Numbered from the stretch's first letter, positions 1-7,900 are shown. The stretch is 64,000 bases of DNA from Janthinobacterium sp. GW456P (GCF_002127655.1 NZ_NEHB01000035.1:1-64000), one strand, 5' to 3'. Made by a program: numbers and translations. The notes: a model not told the origin generated them from the sequence alone.

Positions 1-147
1 GAAACAGGCGAGCAAAATGGTGGCGCAATCGGTGCGGATCTATAACCAGGAACGGCCGCATACGGCGCTGAAATACAAAACGCCCGATGCGGTGCATCGG
101 GCGTTTTTACAGCAATAAATACTGTCAACCTATTTTAGGACTGGACA
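1..147 (+). mobile_element. 3' end of an IS3-family insertion sequence
   Basis: The window opens inside an insertion sequence. Its transposase reading frame ends at 118, followed by a short non-coding tail. That tail includes TGTCAACCTATTTTAGGACT and ends in GGACA at about 147. IS3-family ends normally run TG...CA, so the right terminus is placed at 147. The left end lies outside the window, so completeness and target-site duplication cannot be judged. The border at 147 is inferred. Confidence 0.6.
2..118 (+). CDS. IS3-family transposase (OrfB), C-terminal fragment
   Basis: Only the last 38 codons are present, cut by the window edge. The readable peptide contains YNQERPHTALKYKTPDAVH, the signature C-terminal end of the DDE integrase domain in IS3-family OrfB transposases (YNxxRPHxxLxxxTP). 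It ends with TAA at 116-118, a few bases before the inferred IS terminus, which is normal for this family. The catalytic D, D and E residues would lie upstream of the window, so activity cannot be assessed. Confidence 0.75.
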   Translation, partial: KQASKMVAQSVRIYNQERPHTALKYKTPDAVHRAFLQQ

Positions 148-165
148 CCCGATTTTACTTGGCGC

Positions 166-891
166 TTAGTCCAGGTAGTCCGAGTATTCGCGCTGCGCGT
201 AATTCTGCAAGTTCGCCCACGGCTGCGCCTTGCTGACGGTCGGCTGCGGCTTGACGTCGACCCGGCGATAGAAGGTATTCGCGCGGTCGCCGCTTTCGAT
301 GATCAGGGGAATCTGCTTTTGTTCATCCCACAGGATGCGCTGGAACACGCCATTTTTTTCCACTTCGCGCCAGCGCGCGCCCGTCACGCTCGATGCCTGT
401 TTCGACAGCGGCATGGCGGCCACCAGTTTCGGGTCCAGCAGGTAAAAACTGTTTTCCCAGGAACCGTCGAAATTGACGTTGTCGTATTCGGCTTTGGGAA
501 TCGAGACGACGATCTTGTCATGCGCATCGATGTATTCCACGCGCACCGTGTTCTTTTCCAGCATCACGTGGCGCGGGATCAGCACGGGATTGAAGTGCTT
601 GTGTTCATGCTGCGTGGCTTTCAGGGCCACCTTGGTGTTTTCGCCATGCTTGTGACCGGCATGCGCGTCCGTCGATGGCGCCAGCACGCGCTCGACCCAC
701 ACGTGGCCGGGGCGGCGCAGCATCTTTTCTTCGTAGCGGCTTTCGCGCGTCACGCCTTCCGGCGTCAGGACGCGGCTGTAATAGGTGATGCCCAGGTCCA
801 GGTCGGCAGGGGCGGAATGCGTGGCGGGAGCGGCTTGGGCGCTGGCGGCAAAGCCGGCGGCCAGCAGGACGGCGATCAGGGACGATTTCAT
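166..891 (-). CDS. Secreted protein of unknown function, His-rich, in phosphatase operon
   Basis: The 241-residue product starts with a clear Sec signal peptide (MKSSLIAVLLAAGFAASAQA, cleavage after AQA at about residue 20), so it is probably periplasmic. The mature part has no domain I can name. Around residues 76-100 it has a His-rich stretch (AHAGHKHG, then HEHKHF) that could bind metal. It is the third gene of a leftward set after two alkaline phosphatases, with a 74-bp gap, so it is probably co-transcribed and may act in the same extracytoplasmic phosphate or metal process. Function is unknown; the link rests on position alone. Confidence 0.7.
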   Translation of the reverse strand: MKSSLIAVLLAAGFAASAQAAPATHSAPADLDLGITYYSRVLTPEGVTRESRYEEKMLRRPGHVWVERVLAPSTDAHAGHKHGENTKVALKATQHEHKHFNPVLIPRHVMLEKNTVRVEYIDAHDKIVVSIPKAEYDNVNFDGSWENSFYLLDPKLVAAMPLSKQASSVTGARWREVEKNGVFQRILWDEQKQIPLIIESGDRANTFYRRVDVKPQPTVSKAQPWANLQNYAQREYSDYLD

Positions 892-965
892 GGTGTTGCC
901 TTTACGTGCAGAGGGGCGGAGGGCCTACGCCATCCGCCCCGGTGGGGTTACCGTGTTGATGTGGA

Positions 966-2378
966 TCAGAAGCCGAAGGCCGCCTTCAGCAAGTCGAACA
1001 CCTTGGTGTTGTCCAGGGTGCCCTTGAAGGACTTCGCGCCGGCGCCCGTGGCCAGCAGCTTGACGTCGCCGCCGCCGTGGGTTTCGCTGGCCAGGCGCAC
1101 GCCTGTTTCTTGCAGGTAGTTGTCTTTCAGGGCCGTGGCGCTGTCGACGTTGCTGCGCAGGTCAGGGCGGTTCGGGCCATTGCCGAACACCAGGGTGGTG
1201 TAGGTATTGCCGTCCGCATCCTTGCTTGGCTGGTTATCCTTGTAGCCGCGGTTGATGTCGAGGATATGGTTGCCGCGCTTGCCATAGCCGTTGAACGCCA
1301 GGGTGTGGTCATGGTCGGCCGTGACGACGATCAGGGTATTTTCCAGCTTCGGATCGGTTTCCTTGATCTTGGCGATGGCCACTTTGATGGCGTCGTCGAA
1401 GGCGATGGTGTCCGTCAGCGCGCGCTTGGCGTTGATGCCGTGCAAGGCGTGGTCGATGCGGCCGCCTTCGACCATCAGGAAGTAGCCGTTCGCGTTTTTC
1501 GACAGCAAGTCGATGGCTTTCAGCGTCATTTCCGACAGGCTAGGCTGGGTCGCGCCTTCGCCCAGCGGCGGTGTGGCGGTGCGGTCCAGTTCATATTCCA
1601 GGTGGCTGCGGGTGCTGTACAGGCCGATGAATTTCTTGCCGCTCTGCGCCGCGGCCATTTCCGCTTTCGTCGCGGCCACGGTATAGCCCTTGGCGGCAAA
1701 TTCCGTCAACAGGTTGCGGCCATCGGCGCGGCCATACTTGTTGCTGGCCGACCAAGGCGTAAAGTGGTTGCGGCCGCCGCCCATCAGCACGTCGACGCCG
1801 TCGCCCAGGGCCGCGTTGTAGCCCGTGCCGCCCGGCACCGTTTGTGCAGCGATCGCGTATTGCGCATTGCGGTTGCAGATGTGCGAGAACGTCGTCGCCG
1901 GCGTGGCGTGCGTCAGTTCCGTGGTGGTGATGGCGCCCACGGCCTTGCCCTTGGCTTTCGCCAGTTCCAGGATGGTCGGCACGCTCTTGCCGCCGGCCGG
2001 GCAATTGTCCACGCCCAGGTTGCCGTTGGCGTCGCGGCTCGGTTCCTTGGCAATGGTGTCCTGCGCCATCGAGATGACTTCATTGTTCATCTTGACGCCG
2101 GTCATGTAGGCGGCCATCGAGGGCGCGCTGTCGGTCGTTTGCGCATCGTTCGAGAACGTCTTGATGCGCGCCGTGCGCTCCAGCGTGTCCATCGTCAGGC
2201 TGCCGTCTTCCTTGTACTGGTAGATGCGCGCCGCCGTCACGACGGACGGGCCCATGCCGTCGCCGAGGAAGAAGATGACGTTCTTGGCGTCGGCGGCGTA
2301 GGCGCCGTTGGCGACGCTGGCGGCCACGAGCGTGGTCAGCAAGGAGAGTTTCAGGGCGGGTTTCAATGCGAGTTTCAT
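966..2378 (-). CDS. phoA: Alkaline phosphatase (PhoA family), exported
   Basis: Predicted periplasmic phosphomonoesterase of 470 residues with an N-terminal signal peptide ending near AYA. Family landmarks occur in order: metal-binding FLGDGMG near residue 40, nucleophile loop TDSAPSMAAYMTG near residue 85, THATP around 150, VEGGRIDHALH near 305, TADHDH near 350 and ETHGGGD near 430. The position equivalent to Lys328 of E. coli PhoA is His (IDHALH) and that of Asp153 is also His (THATP), as in the mammalian-type subgroup. The ATG at 2378 is preferred; a TTG four codons upstream is the alternative. It lies 29 bp downstream of a paralogue, so the two are probably co-transcribed and phosphate-regulated. 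Confidence 0.9.
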   Translation of the reverse strand: MKLALKPALKLSLLTTLVAASVANGAYAADAKNVIFFLGDGMGPSVVTAARIYQYKEDGSLTMDTLERTARIKTFSNDAQTTDSAPSMAAYMTGVKMNNEVISMAQDTIAKEPSRDANGNLGVDNCPAGGKSVPTILELAKAKGKAVGAITTTELTHATPATTFSHICNRNAQYAIAAQTVPGGTGYNAALGDGVDVLMGGGRNHFTPWSASNKYGRADGRNLLTEFAAKGYTVAATKAEMAAAQSGKKFIGLYSTRSHLEYELDRTATPPLGEGATQPSLSEMTLKAIDLLSKNANGYFLMVEGGRIDHALHGINAKRALTDTIAFDDAIKVAIAKIKETDPKLENTLIVVTADHDHTLAFNGYGKRGNHILDINRGYKDNQPSKDADGNTYTTLVFGNGPNRPDLRSNVDSATALKDNYLQETGVRLASETHGGGDVKLLATGAGAKSFKGTLDNTKVFDLLKAAFGF

Positions 2379-2407
2379 GTGCTTGTCCAATTCTTGTCTC
2401 TTGGGGA

Positions 2408-3868
2408 TTACAGACCGCCGGCGGTCTTGACCAGGCCGAATACTTTGGTGTTTTCGATGGTGCCAAGGAAGGTTTCCGAACCCTTGCCGATGGCGCCCAG
2501 GAAGACGTCGGTGCCGCCGTGGGTTTCATTGCCGGCCGTGGTGCGGATCACCGCTTCCTGGTGGTAATTATTGGCGCTGGTGACGGTTTCATCGAGGCTG
2601 GCCATGGCGGCGCGGCTCGATTGAGTGCGGTTTTCGCCATTGCCGAAGCCGATGATCGAATACGGTGCGCCATCGAGGTCTTTCTCGACCGCGCCGGTCA
2701 CGTAGTTCTTCACCACGCCCAGCACGCCAGGGTTGCCTGCAGCCGTCTTGCCCGTGCGCTTGGCGTAGCCGTTCAGCACCAGCGTGTGGTCATGGTCGGC
2801 CGTGACGACGATCAGGGTATTGGCCAGGCTCGGATCGGTCAGCTTGGCTTTTTCGATGGCGGCCTTGATGGCGTTGTCGAAGGCGACCGTGTCTTGCAGC
2901 GCTTTCTTGGCCGTCGTTTCGTGCAGCGCATGGTCGATGCGGCCGCCTTCGACCATCAGGAAATAACCCTTCTTGTTCTTGGCCAGCACGTCCATGGCCT
3001 TGGTGGTCATTTCCGCCAGGCTAGGTTCCTTCGCTGCGTCGCGGTCCAGGTCGTAGCTCATGTGGCTGGACGTGAACACGCCGAACAAACGGTCCGTCTT
3101 GGCCGCATCGACGGCCTTGAAGTCGGTGGCGTTGTTGGCGACCGTGTAGCTTTTGGCTTTCAATTCGGCGATCAGGTCGCGGCCGTCGGAACGCTTGCCG
3201 CCATCCTTGAATTGCGTGAAGAATTGCGCGCCGCCGCCGAGGACCACTTCCAGGCCCGTGGTACCCAGGGCGCTGTTGTAGCCCGTGCCGCCTGGCACCA
3301 GGGCCGCGGCGATATCGTTTTCCAGGTCGCGGTGGCAGATGTGCGAGTAGGTTGCGGCCGGCGTGGCGTGCGTCACGCGCGCCGTGCTGACGACGCCGGC
3401 GGCAAAGCCCTTGGCCTTGGCCAATTCCAGCAGGGTGGTGGCGGGCGTGCCGTTGCCGGTGCCGCATTTGTTGACCAGCTTGTTGCCGTTCGCATCCGTG
3501 CCCGGATCGATGGCGACCGTGTTGGCCGACATCGAGATGACTTCATTGTTCATCTTGACGCCGGTCATGTAGGCGGCCATCGATGGCGCGCTGTCCGTCA
3601 CTTGCGCGTCGTTCGAGTACGTTTTCACGAAGGCCGTTTCCGGCAGGGTGTCCATGGTCAGCGAGCCGTCTTCGCCCACCGAATAGATGCGCGCGGCCGT
3701 CATGGTGGTCAGGCCCATGCCATCGCCGAGGAAGAAAATGACGTTTTTCGGTGGCGCTTCAGCCACTACCTCTTCTTTTTTTGCATCGCTGCCGCAGGCG
3801 GCCAGCATCAGGGTGATGGCGACGCTGCAGCCAGCGACGGAAATTTTTCTGCGTGTCATGTGGTTCAT
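2408..3868 (-). CDS. Alkaline phosphatase (PhoA family), lipoprotein
   Basis: Second alkaline phosphatase, 486 residues from the chosen ATG. It shares long identical blocks with the downstream copy (FFLGDGMG, DSAPSMAAYMTGVKMNNEV, VEGGRIDHALH, VTADHDHTL), so the pair arose by duplication. Metal ligands and the Ser nucleophile are all present. Its N-terminus has a lipobox (LMLAAC, Cys about residue 27), so it should be lipid-anchored, unlike its soluble paralogue. A longer in-frame extension to 4018 lacks a signal peptide at its N-terminus and is rejected; an ATG at 3859 is also possible. It is the first gene of the operon and has a Pho-box-like promoter 40 bp upstream. Confidence 0.88.
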   Translation of the reverse strand: MNHMTRRKISVAGCSVAITLMLAACGSDAKKEEVVAEAPPKNVIFFLGDGMGLTTMTAARIYSVGEDGSLTMDTLPETAFVKTYSNDAQVTDSAPSMAAYMTGVKMNNEVISMSANTVAIDPGTDANGNKLVNKCGTGNGTPATTLLELAKAKGFAAGVVSTARVTHATPAATYSHICHRDLENDIAAALVPGGTGYNSALGTTGLEVVLGGGAQFFTQFKDGGKRSDGRDLIAELKAKSYTVANNATDFKAVDAAKTDRLFGVFTSSHMSYDLDRDAAKEPSLAEMTTKAMDVLAKNKKGYFLMVEGGRIDHALHETTAKKALQDTVAFDNAIKAAIEKAKLTDPSLANTLIVVTADHDHTLVLNGYAKRTGKTAAGNPGVLGVVKNYVTGAVEKDLDGAPYSIIGFGNGENRTQSSRAAMASLDETVTSANNYHQEAVIRTTAGNETHGGTDVFLGAIGKGSETFLGTIENTKVFGLVKTAGGL

Positions 3869-3892
3869 CCGGCTAGGTTTGAAAGAGCTGGC

Positions 3893-3926
3893 AAGATAGC
3901 AATTCAATGTGACACCCTCATGACGC
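3893..3926 (-). promoter_or_regulatory. Candidate PhoB box and -10 for the alkaline phosphatase operon
   Basis: On the minus strand two 7-bp direct repeats, GCGTCAT (3926-3920) and GTGTCAC (3915-3909), are separated by 4 bp. This matches the Pho-box layout (CTGTCAT, 11-bp period) with 5/7 and about 6/7 identities. Ten bases further downstream is TATCTT (3898-3893), the right distance for a PhoB-activated -10 element. The start codon follows at 3868. The geometry plus the alkaline phosphatase target makes this credible, but no binding data are available. Confidence 0.6.
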
Positions 3927-4059
3927 TGTGGCCCATTTGGTCTTCGACGGTCGGAGATTGAATCGAAATATGCAACAAACAATTGCGTTTTAACGGGTTT
4001 TTCTACCGAATAAAGCAACGTAAGATGCCGTCATCCCAATCATCTTGTGAAGGCAGATC

Positions 4060-4929
4060 ATGTTCTCCAAATCCATCAGCAGCGTTCTTGTTTCCACCCT
4101 GTTTGCCGCCGGCGCCGCCTCGGCCGCCGCTCCGGCCCCCCTGACCCTGGACGTGTTCAATCCGGGCGAAGCGGCGATTTTCCCCGTCGCTTCCGTGCTG
4201 GTGGCGGGCAAGCATGACGCCGTGCTGATCGATGCGCAGTTTTCGCGCGCCGAAGCGCAAAAGCTGGTGGAAAAGATCCGCGCCAGCGGCAAGAAACTGA
4301 CGACCGTGTACATCAGCCATAGCGACCCTGATTTTTACTTTGGCCTCGATGTGATCAAGGCCGCCTTCCCGCAGGCAAAGATCGTCGCCACGCCGGAAAC
4401 GGTGGCCGAGATCCGCCGCAAGGCCGATGCCAAGGTCGCCTACTGGGGCCCGATCCTGAAGGACAATGCGCCGCACGGCATCGTCATTCCCGAAGCATTG
4501 AAAGGCAAGCGCATCAGCCTGGAAGGCCAGTCGCTCGATATCGCCGGCCCGACGCCAGCGCGCACCTATGTGTGGATTCCATCGATCAAGGCGGTGGTCG
4601 GCGGCGTGGTGCTGTTTGGCAACTTGCACGTGTGGACGGCCGATACGCAAAGCGCACAATCGCGCCAGGACTGGCTCAAGACGCTCGATGGCATCGCGGC
4701 GCTGAAACCCGTCACCGTCGTGCCCGGCCACTTCAAGGTCGGTTCGTCCATGACGCCCGACAGCATCGCTTTTACGCGCGACTACCTGGTGACGTTTGAA
4801 GGGGAAACGGCCAAGGCCGCCAATTCCGCCGCCCTGATCGCCGCCATGAAACAGCACTATCCGCAACTTGGCCTTGATGGCGCGCTGGAAACGAGCGCCA
4901 AAGTGGCCAAAGGCGAAATGAAATGGTAA
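4060..4929 (+). CDS. Exported metallo-beta-lactamase-fold hydrolase (Vmh-like)
   Basis: A 289-residue protein with a Sec signal peptide (cleavage near ASA-AAP, residues 20-24) and a beta-lactamase-like fold. The fold is visible as the early strand pattern VLVAGKHDAVLIDAQFS, then YISHSDPDFYFG where the zinc motif HxHxDH normally sits, and later VVPGHF. Only the first His and the Asp of the usual motif survive, so zinc coordination must be altered or partial. The layout resembles the Vmh family of metallo-hydrolases; the substrate is unknown. A GAAGG Shine-Dalgarno precedes the ATG. It is divergent from the phosphatase operon and followed by a repeated intergenic element. Confidence 0.75.
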   Translation: MFSKSISSVLVSTLFAAGAASAAAPAPLTLDVFNPGEAAIFPVASVLVAGKHDAVLIDAQFSRAEAQKLVEKIRASGKKLTTVYISHSDPDFYFGLDVIKAAFPQAKIVATPETVAEIRRKADAKVAYWGPILKDNAPHGIVIPEALKGKRISLEGQSLDIAGPTPARTYVWIPSIKAVVGGVVLFGNLHVWTADTQSAQSRQDWLKTLDGIAALKPVTVVPGHFKVGSSMTPDSIAFTRDYLVTFEGETAKAANSAALIAAMKQHYPQLGLDGALETSAKVAKGEMKW

Positions 4930-5028
4930 AAACCTACTGCGCGACGCGATTTCCGGCCTGCGATGCTCACTGTGCTCTAGCACAGTTGCGCTTCTCTGCC
5001 AGAACTAGCGCCGCTCGCTACGGTTTTT
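4930..5028 (+). repeat. Intergenic repeat element, copy A (partner at 45305-45404)
   Basis: About 100 bp, from AAAACCTACTGCGCG to CGCTACGGTTTT, so the ends form an AAAACC/GGTTTT inverted repeat. The centre is a perfect 8-bp stem with a 2-base loop, ACTGTGCT-ct-AGCACAGT. A second copy with roughly 85% identity by eye lies upstream of thiG. Both copies sit just before the Shine-Dalgarno of the next gene. The stem of the other copy differs by one compensatory pair, implying selection on structure. Confidence 0.75.
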
Positions 5029-5065
5029 GCAAGTCATCTGTTTCAGTTTTATAAAGGATAGAGTC

Positions 5066-5722
5066 ATGCCCACCCTGCATTACATTTTCGACCCGCTGTG
5101 CGGCTGGTGCTACGGCGCCGCGCCGCTGGTCGAGGCGGCGCGCGCCGTGCCCGGCCTGACGGTGGCCTTCCACGGCGGCGGCATGATGACGGGCAGCAAT
5201 CGCCGCCAGATCACGCCCGCATGGCGCGGCTATGTGCTGCCGCATGACCGGCGCATCGAGCAAATGTCGGGCCAGCCCTTCGGCGACGCTTATATCAACG
5301 GTTTGCTGAACGATACGACGGCCATGATGGATTCCGAACCGCCGATCACGGCCATCCTGGCGGCCGAAGCGCTGGCCGGCAAGGGCCTGGACATGCTGCA
5401 GCGCGTGCAGCGCGCCCATTACGTGGACGGCTTGCGCATCGCCGATGTGACCGTGTTGGTGTCCTTGGCGCAAGAGCTGGGCATGGATGGGACAGCATTC
5501 CAGACCGCGTATGCACGGCAAGCGGGCGCCGTCACGCAAGGGCACATCGACGCCAGCCGTGCCTTGCTGGCGCAGGTGGGCGGGCAGGGCTTTCCCACGT
5601 TCGTGCTCGACGATGGCAGTGGCAAGCTGTCCGTGATCGATATCGGAGCGTTCCTGGGCCAGCCGGCGAAGCTGCAGGCGCAACTGGGCGGCGTGTGTGA
5701 TGCCCACGGCTGTGCATTGTAA
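5066..5722 (+). CDS. DsbA-family thioredoxin-fold oxidoreductase (cytoplasmic)
   Basis: A 218-residue DsbA-like protein. The active site CGWC is at residues 11-14 right after the first strand (YIFDPLCGWCYGA), a helical insert follows, and the cis-Pro loop GFPTF is near residue 174. There is no signal peptide, so it resembles cytoplasmic FrnE/2-hydroxychromene isomerase-type members rather than periplasmic DsbA. It ends with an additional Cys pair (VCDAHGCAL). The start at 5066 follows a good AAGGAT Shine-Dalgarno; an upstream in-frame ATG at 5027 falls at the edge of the repeat element and is rejected. It precedes catalase, which suggests a redox-stress role, but this is inference. Confidence 0.85.
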   Translation: MPTLHYIFDPLCGWCYGAAPLVEAARAVPGLTVAFHGGGMMTGSNRRQITPAWRGYVLPHDRRIEQMSGQPFGDAYINGLLNDTTAMMDSEPPITAILAAEALAGKGLDMLQRVQRAHYVDGLRIADVTVLVSLAQELGMDGTAFQTAYARQAGAVTQGHIDASRALLAQVGGQGFPTFVLDDGSGKLSVIDIGAFLGQPAKLQAQLGGVCDAHGCAL

Positions 5723-5727
5723 ATAGC

Positions 5728-5800
5728 TATCGGTTCGATAAAATCAATTAGCTTTTCCTTTATTGTTGACCTCGTTACACTGGTTCCATTAGTCAACAAC
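5728..5800 (+). promoter_or_regulatory. Catalase leader with two inverted repeats
   Basis: The gap before the catalase gene holds a perfect palindrome TATCG-gtt-CGATA (5728-5740) and a perfect 8-bp inverted repeat TTGTTGAC (5763-5770) / GTCAACAA (5792-5799) separated by 21 bp. A -35-like TTGACC overlaps the left arm. Either could be an operator for a peroxide-responsive regulator; the first has LysR-type (T-N11-A) symmetry as OxyR sites do, but does not match the full OxyR consensus. Assignment is tentative. Confidence 0.4.
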
Positions 5801-5815
5801 GAAGGAAAAGCAGTC

Positions 5816-7279
5816 ATGAGCCAACAGCCGCCATTCAGTACCGCCTCGGGCATCCCCGTCGCCGACAACCAGAATTCCCTCAGCGCGGGTCCCCGCGGCC
5901 CCCTGCTGCTGCAAGACTTCCACCTGATCGAAAAACTCCAGCATTTCAACCGCGAGCGCATCCCCGAGCGCGTGGTGCACGCCAAAGGCTCGGGCGCCTA
6001 CGGCACCTTTACCGTCACGCACGACATCTCGCGCTACACCAAGGCCAGGCTGTTCAGCGAAGTGGGCAAGCAGACGGCCACCTTCGCCCGCTTTTCCACC
6101 GTCGGCGGCGAACGCGGCAGTGCAGACACGGAACGCGACCCGCGCGGCTTTGCCGTGCGTTTTTATACGGAAGAGGGCAACTGGGATTTGGTCGGCAACA
6201 ACACGCCGATGTTCTTCATCAAGGACCCGATCAAGTTTCCCGACTTTGTCCATACGCAAAAGCGCGATCCGCAAAGCAATCTGAAATTGGCCGAGATGAT
6301 GTTCGATTTCTGGAGCCATGCGCCGGAAAGCCTGCACCAGGTCACCATGCTGTTCTCGGACCGCGGCACTCCGGACGGCTACCGCCACATGGATGGCTTC
6401 GGCAGCCACACGTATAGCCTGATCAATGCCGACGGCCAGCGCGTGTACGTGAAATGGCACTTCAAGACGCGCCAGGGCATCAAGAATTTGCCTGCGGCGG
6501 AGGCGGGCCGCCTGGCGGGTAGCGACCCGGACTACGCCCAGCGCGACCTGTTCGGCGCCATCGCGCGCGGCGACTTTCCCCAGTGGGAAGTCAAGCTGCA
6601 GGTGGCGACGCAGGAGCAGCTCGATGCATGGGAGCAGCGTACGGGCTGGAACCCGTTCGACCTGACGAAAGTGTGGCCGCACGCGGACTTCCCGCTGTTG
6701 CCCGTCGGTATTTTCGAGCTGAACCGCAATCCGGACAATTACCACGCGGAAGTCGAGCAAGCGGCCTTTTCGCCGGCCAACGCCGTGCCCGGCATGGGCT
6801 ACTCGCCGGACAAGATGCTGCAAGGCCGCTTGTTCGCCTACCACGACGCCCAGCTGTACCGGGTCGGCACGAACCACCAGCATCTGCCCGTGAATGCGGC
6901 CCGCTGCCCCTTCCATAACCAGCAGCGCGATGGCGGCATGGCGATCCACAATGGCAGCGCGGCGCAGAATTACGCGAACGTGACGGCGGCAGGCACGCAG
7001 CCGCAAGGGCTGGGCCATGGCGAACCGCCGCTGGCGCTGGCTGGCGGTGCGGCCCGCTACGATGGACGCGGCGTGGAAGACGATTACACGCAGGCCGGCA
7101 ATCTGTTCCGCCTGATGTCGGCCCAGGCCAGGCAAAACCTGTTCGACAACCTGGCAGGACCGTTGAGTCAGGTGCGGCCGGAAACCTTGCAGCGCCAGCT
7201 CGCTCACTTCGACCAGGCCGATCCCGCCTATGGCGCCGGCGTGCGGGCCGCCTTGCAGGCACGCGGCGCGGTACTGTAA
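5816..7279 (+). CDS. katA: Monofunctional haem catalase (small-subunit, clade-3-like)
   Basis: A 487-residue catalase disproportionating hydrogen peroxide. The distal His is in ERVVHAKGSGAYG near residue 55, the distal Asn in NNTPMFF near 128, and the proximal haem-ligand Tyr in RLFAYHDAQLYR near 342. Length fits small-subunit NADPH-binding catalases; there is no signal peptide and no large C-terminal flavodoxin-like domain. A strong Shine-Dalgarno (GAAGGAAAAG) precedes the ATG at 5816. The leader contains two palindromes that may serve peroxide regulation. It stands alone, without an adjacent ankyrin or oxyR gene. The katA symbol is assigned by family; the local name could differ. Confidence 0.93.
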   Translation: MSQQPPFSTASGIPVADNQNSLSAGPRGPLLLQDFHLIEKLQHFNRERIPERVVHAKGSGAYGTFTVTHDISRYTKARLFSEVGKQTATFARFSTVGGERGSADTERDPRGFAVRFYTEEGNWDLVGNNTPMFFIKDPIKFPDFVHTQKRDPQSNLKLAEMMFDFWSHAPESLHQVTMLFSDRGTPDGYRHMDGFGSHTYSLINADGQRVYVKWHFKTRQGIKNLPAAEAGRLAGSDPDYAQRDLFGAIARGDFPQWEVKLQVATQEQLDAWEQRTGWNPFDLTKVWPHADFPLLPVGIFELNRNPDNYHAEVEQAAFSPANAVPGMGYSPDKMLQGRLFAYHDAQLYRVGTNHQHLPVNAARCPFHNQQRDGGMAIHNGSAAQNYANVTAAGTQPQGLGHGEPPLALAGGAARYDGRGVEDDYTQAGNLFRLMSAQARQNLFDNLAGPLSQVRPETLQRQLAHFDQADPAYGAGVRAALQARGAVL

Positions 7280-7457
7280 GCGTGTGTGGCAGGCGGAATA
7301 AGCTCGTTCCGCCTGTTTGATGCAGCACAAATGAGAGCTTATTAGAGCTTGATGCAAAATATTGCCGTATGGACATATTTGCCTTCCATGCGTAGACTTG
7401 TCGGTCTGATGATCGCGCCGCCTTCCTGGCGGCGTCCTGACTAGAAAGTCTTGCAAT

Positions 7458-7841
7458 ATGAATATGGCAAAGCTGTGCGTGCATGGGGATGACCCCACGC
7501 TCAAATCCATCCTCGAAGTCTTGCCTACCGATCCGGAGCGGCAATGGCGCAAGGGCGAGGCGAAGGGCGCGAATCGCGTGCATCTCGATTCCGGCTTCGA
7601 CGTGCTCATCGCGCAAGCGCCGAAATCGCAAGTGTTGCCCTCGCGCATACGCAGCTACCTGGCCGAATGCCGTTCGCGCGGCGTGACGTTCACCATGCCG
7701 CGCATCGTGGCCGAGCTGCAACTGGAGCTGAATGGCGACGATACGGTCGACGCGCCGCTCGACTTGAGCCTGGCCGACATGCAGCACCTGACGGAAATGG
7801 GCATCAGCCTGAGCCTGGTGACGCGCTGCGTCGCAGCCTGA
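7458..7841 (+). CDS. Hypothetical protein, 127 aa, DUF4279-like
   Basis: Small soluble protein without signal peptide or membrane segment. The order KLCVHGDDPTLKSILEVL, then QWRKGEAKG, then a strand-rich middle loosely recalls DUF4279 proteins (a beta strand followed by a WxKGD-type turn), but I cannot confirm this. It is a single gene between catalase and a convergent ABC cluster. It ends just before a strong bidirectional terminator. Codon use resembles its neighbours. The role is unknown. Confidence 0.6.
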   Translation: MNMAKLCVHGDDPTLKSILEVLPTDPERQWRKGEAKGANRVHLDSGFDVLIAQAPKSQVLPSRIRSYLAECRSRGVTFTMPRIVAELQLELNGDDTVDAPLDLSLADMQHLTEMGISLSLVTRCVAA

Positions 7842-7858
7842 TTCCCATGTGACACGCA

Positions 7859-7898
7859 AAAAAATGGCCGCCCATCATTGAAACGGGTGGCCATTTTT
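7859..7898. terminator. Bidirectional intrinsic terminator
   Basis: A-rich tract plus stem AAAAATGGCC...GGCCATTTTT, with additional CCC/GGG pairs inside, between two convergent genes (ends at 7841 and 7901). It can terminate transcription in both directions. Confidence 0.8.
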
Positions 7899-7900
7899 CG

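Noticed and set aside
1077-3961. Long plus-strand frames opposite both alkaline phosphatases (1077-2567, 2366-3961)
   Set aside because: They mirror the conserved phosphatase coding sequence and have no start signals or domains.
5728-5740. Assignment of TATCG-gtt-CGATA as an OxyR operator
   Set aside because: It has the right symmetry but not the four ATAG/CTAT half-sites at 10-bp intervals, so only a generic palindrome is claimed.
5789-7859. Minus-strand frames opposite catalase (5789-7648, 6591-7859)
   Set aside because: They are antisense to a catalase with all catalytic residues intact; no independent evidence.
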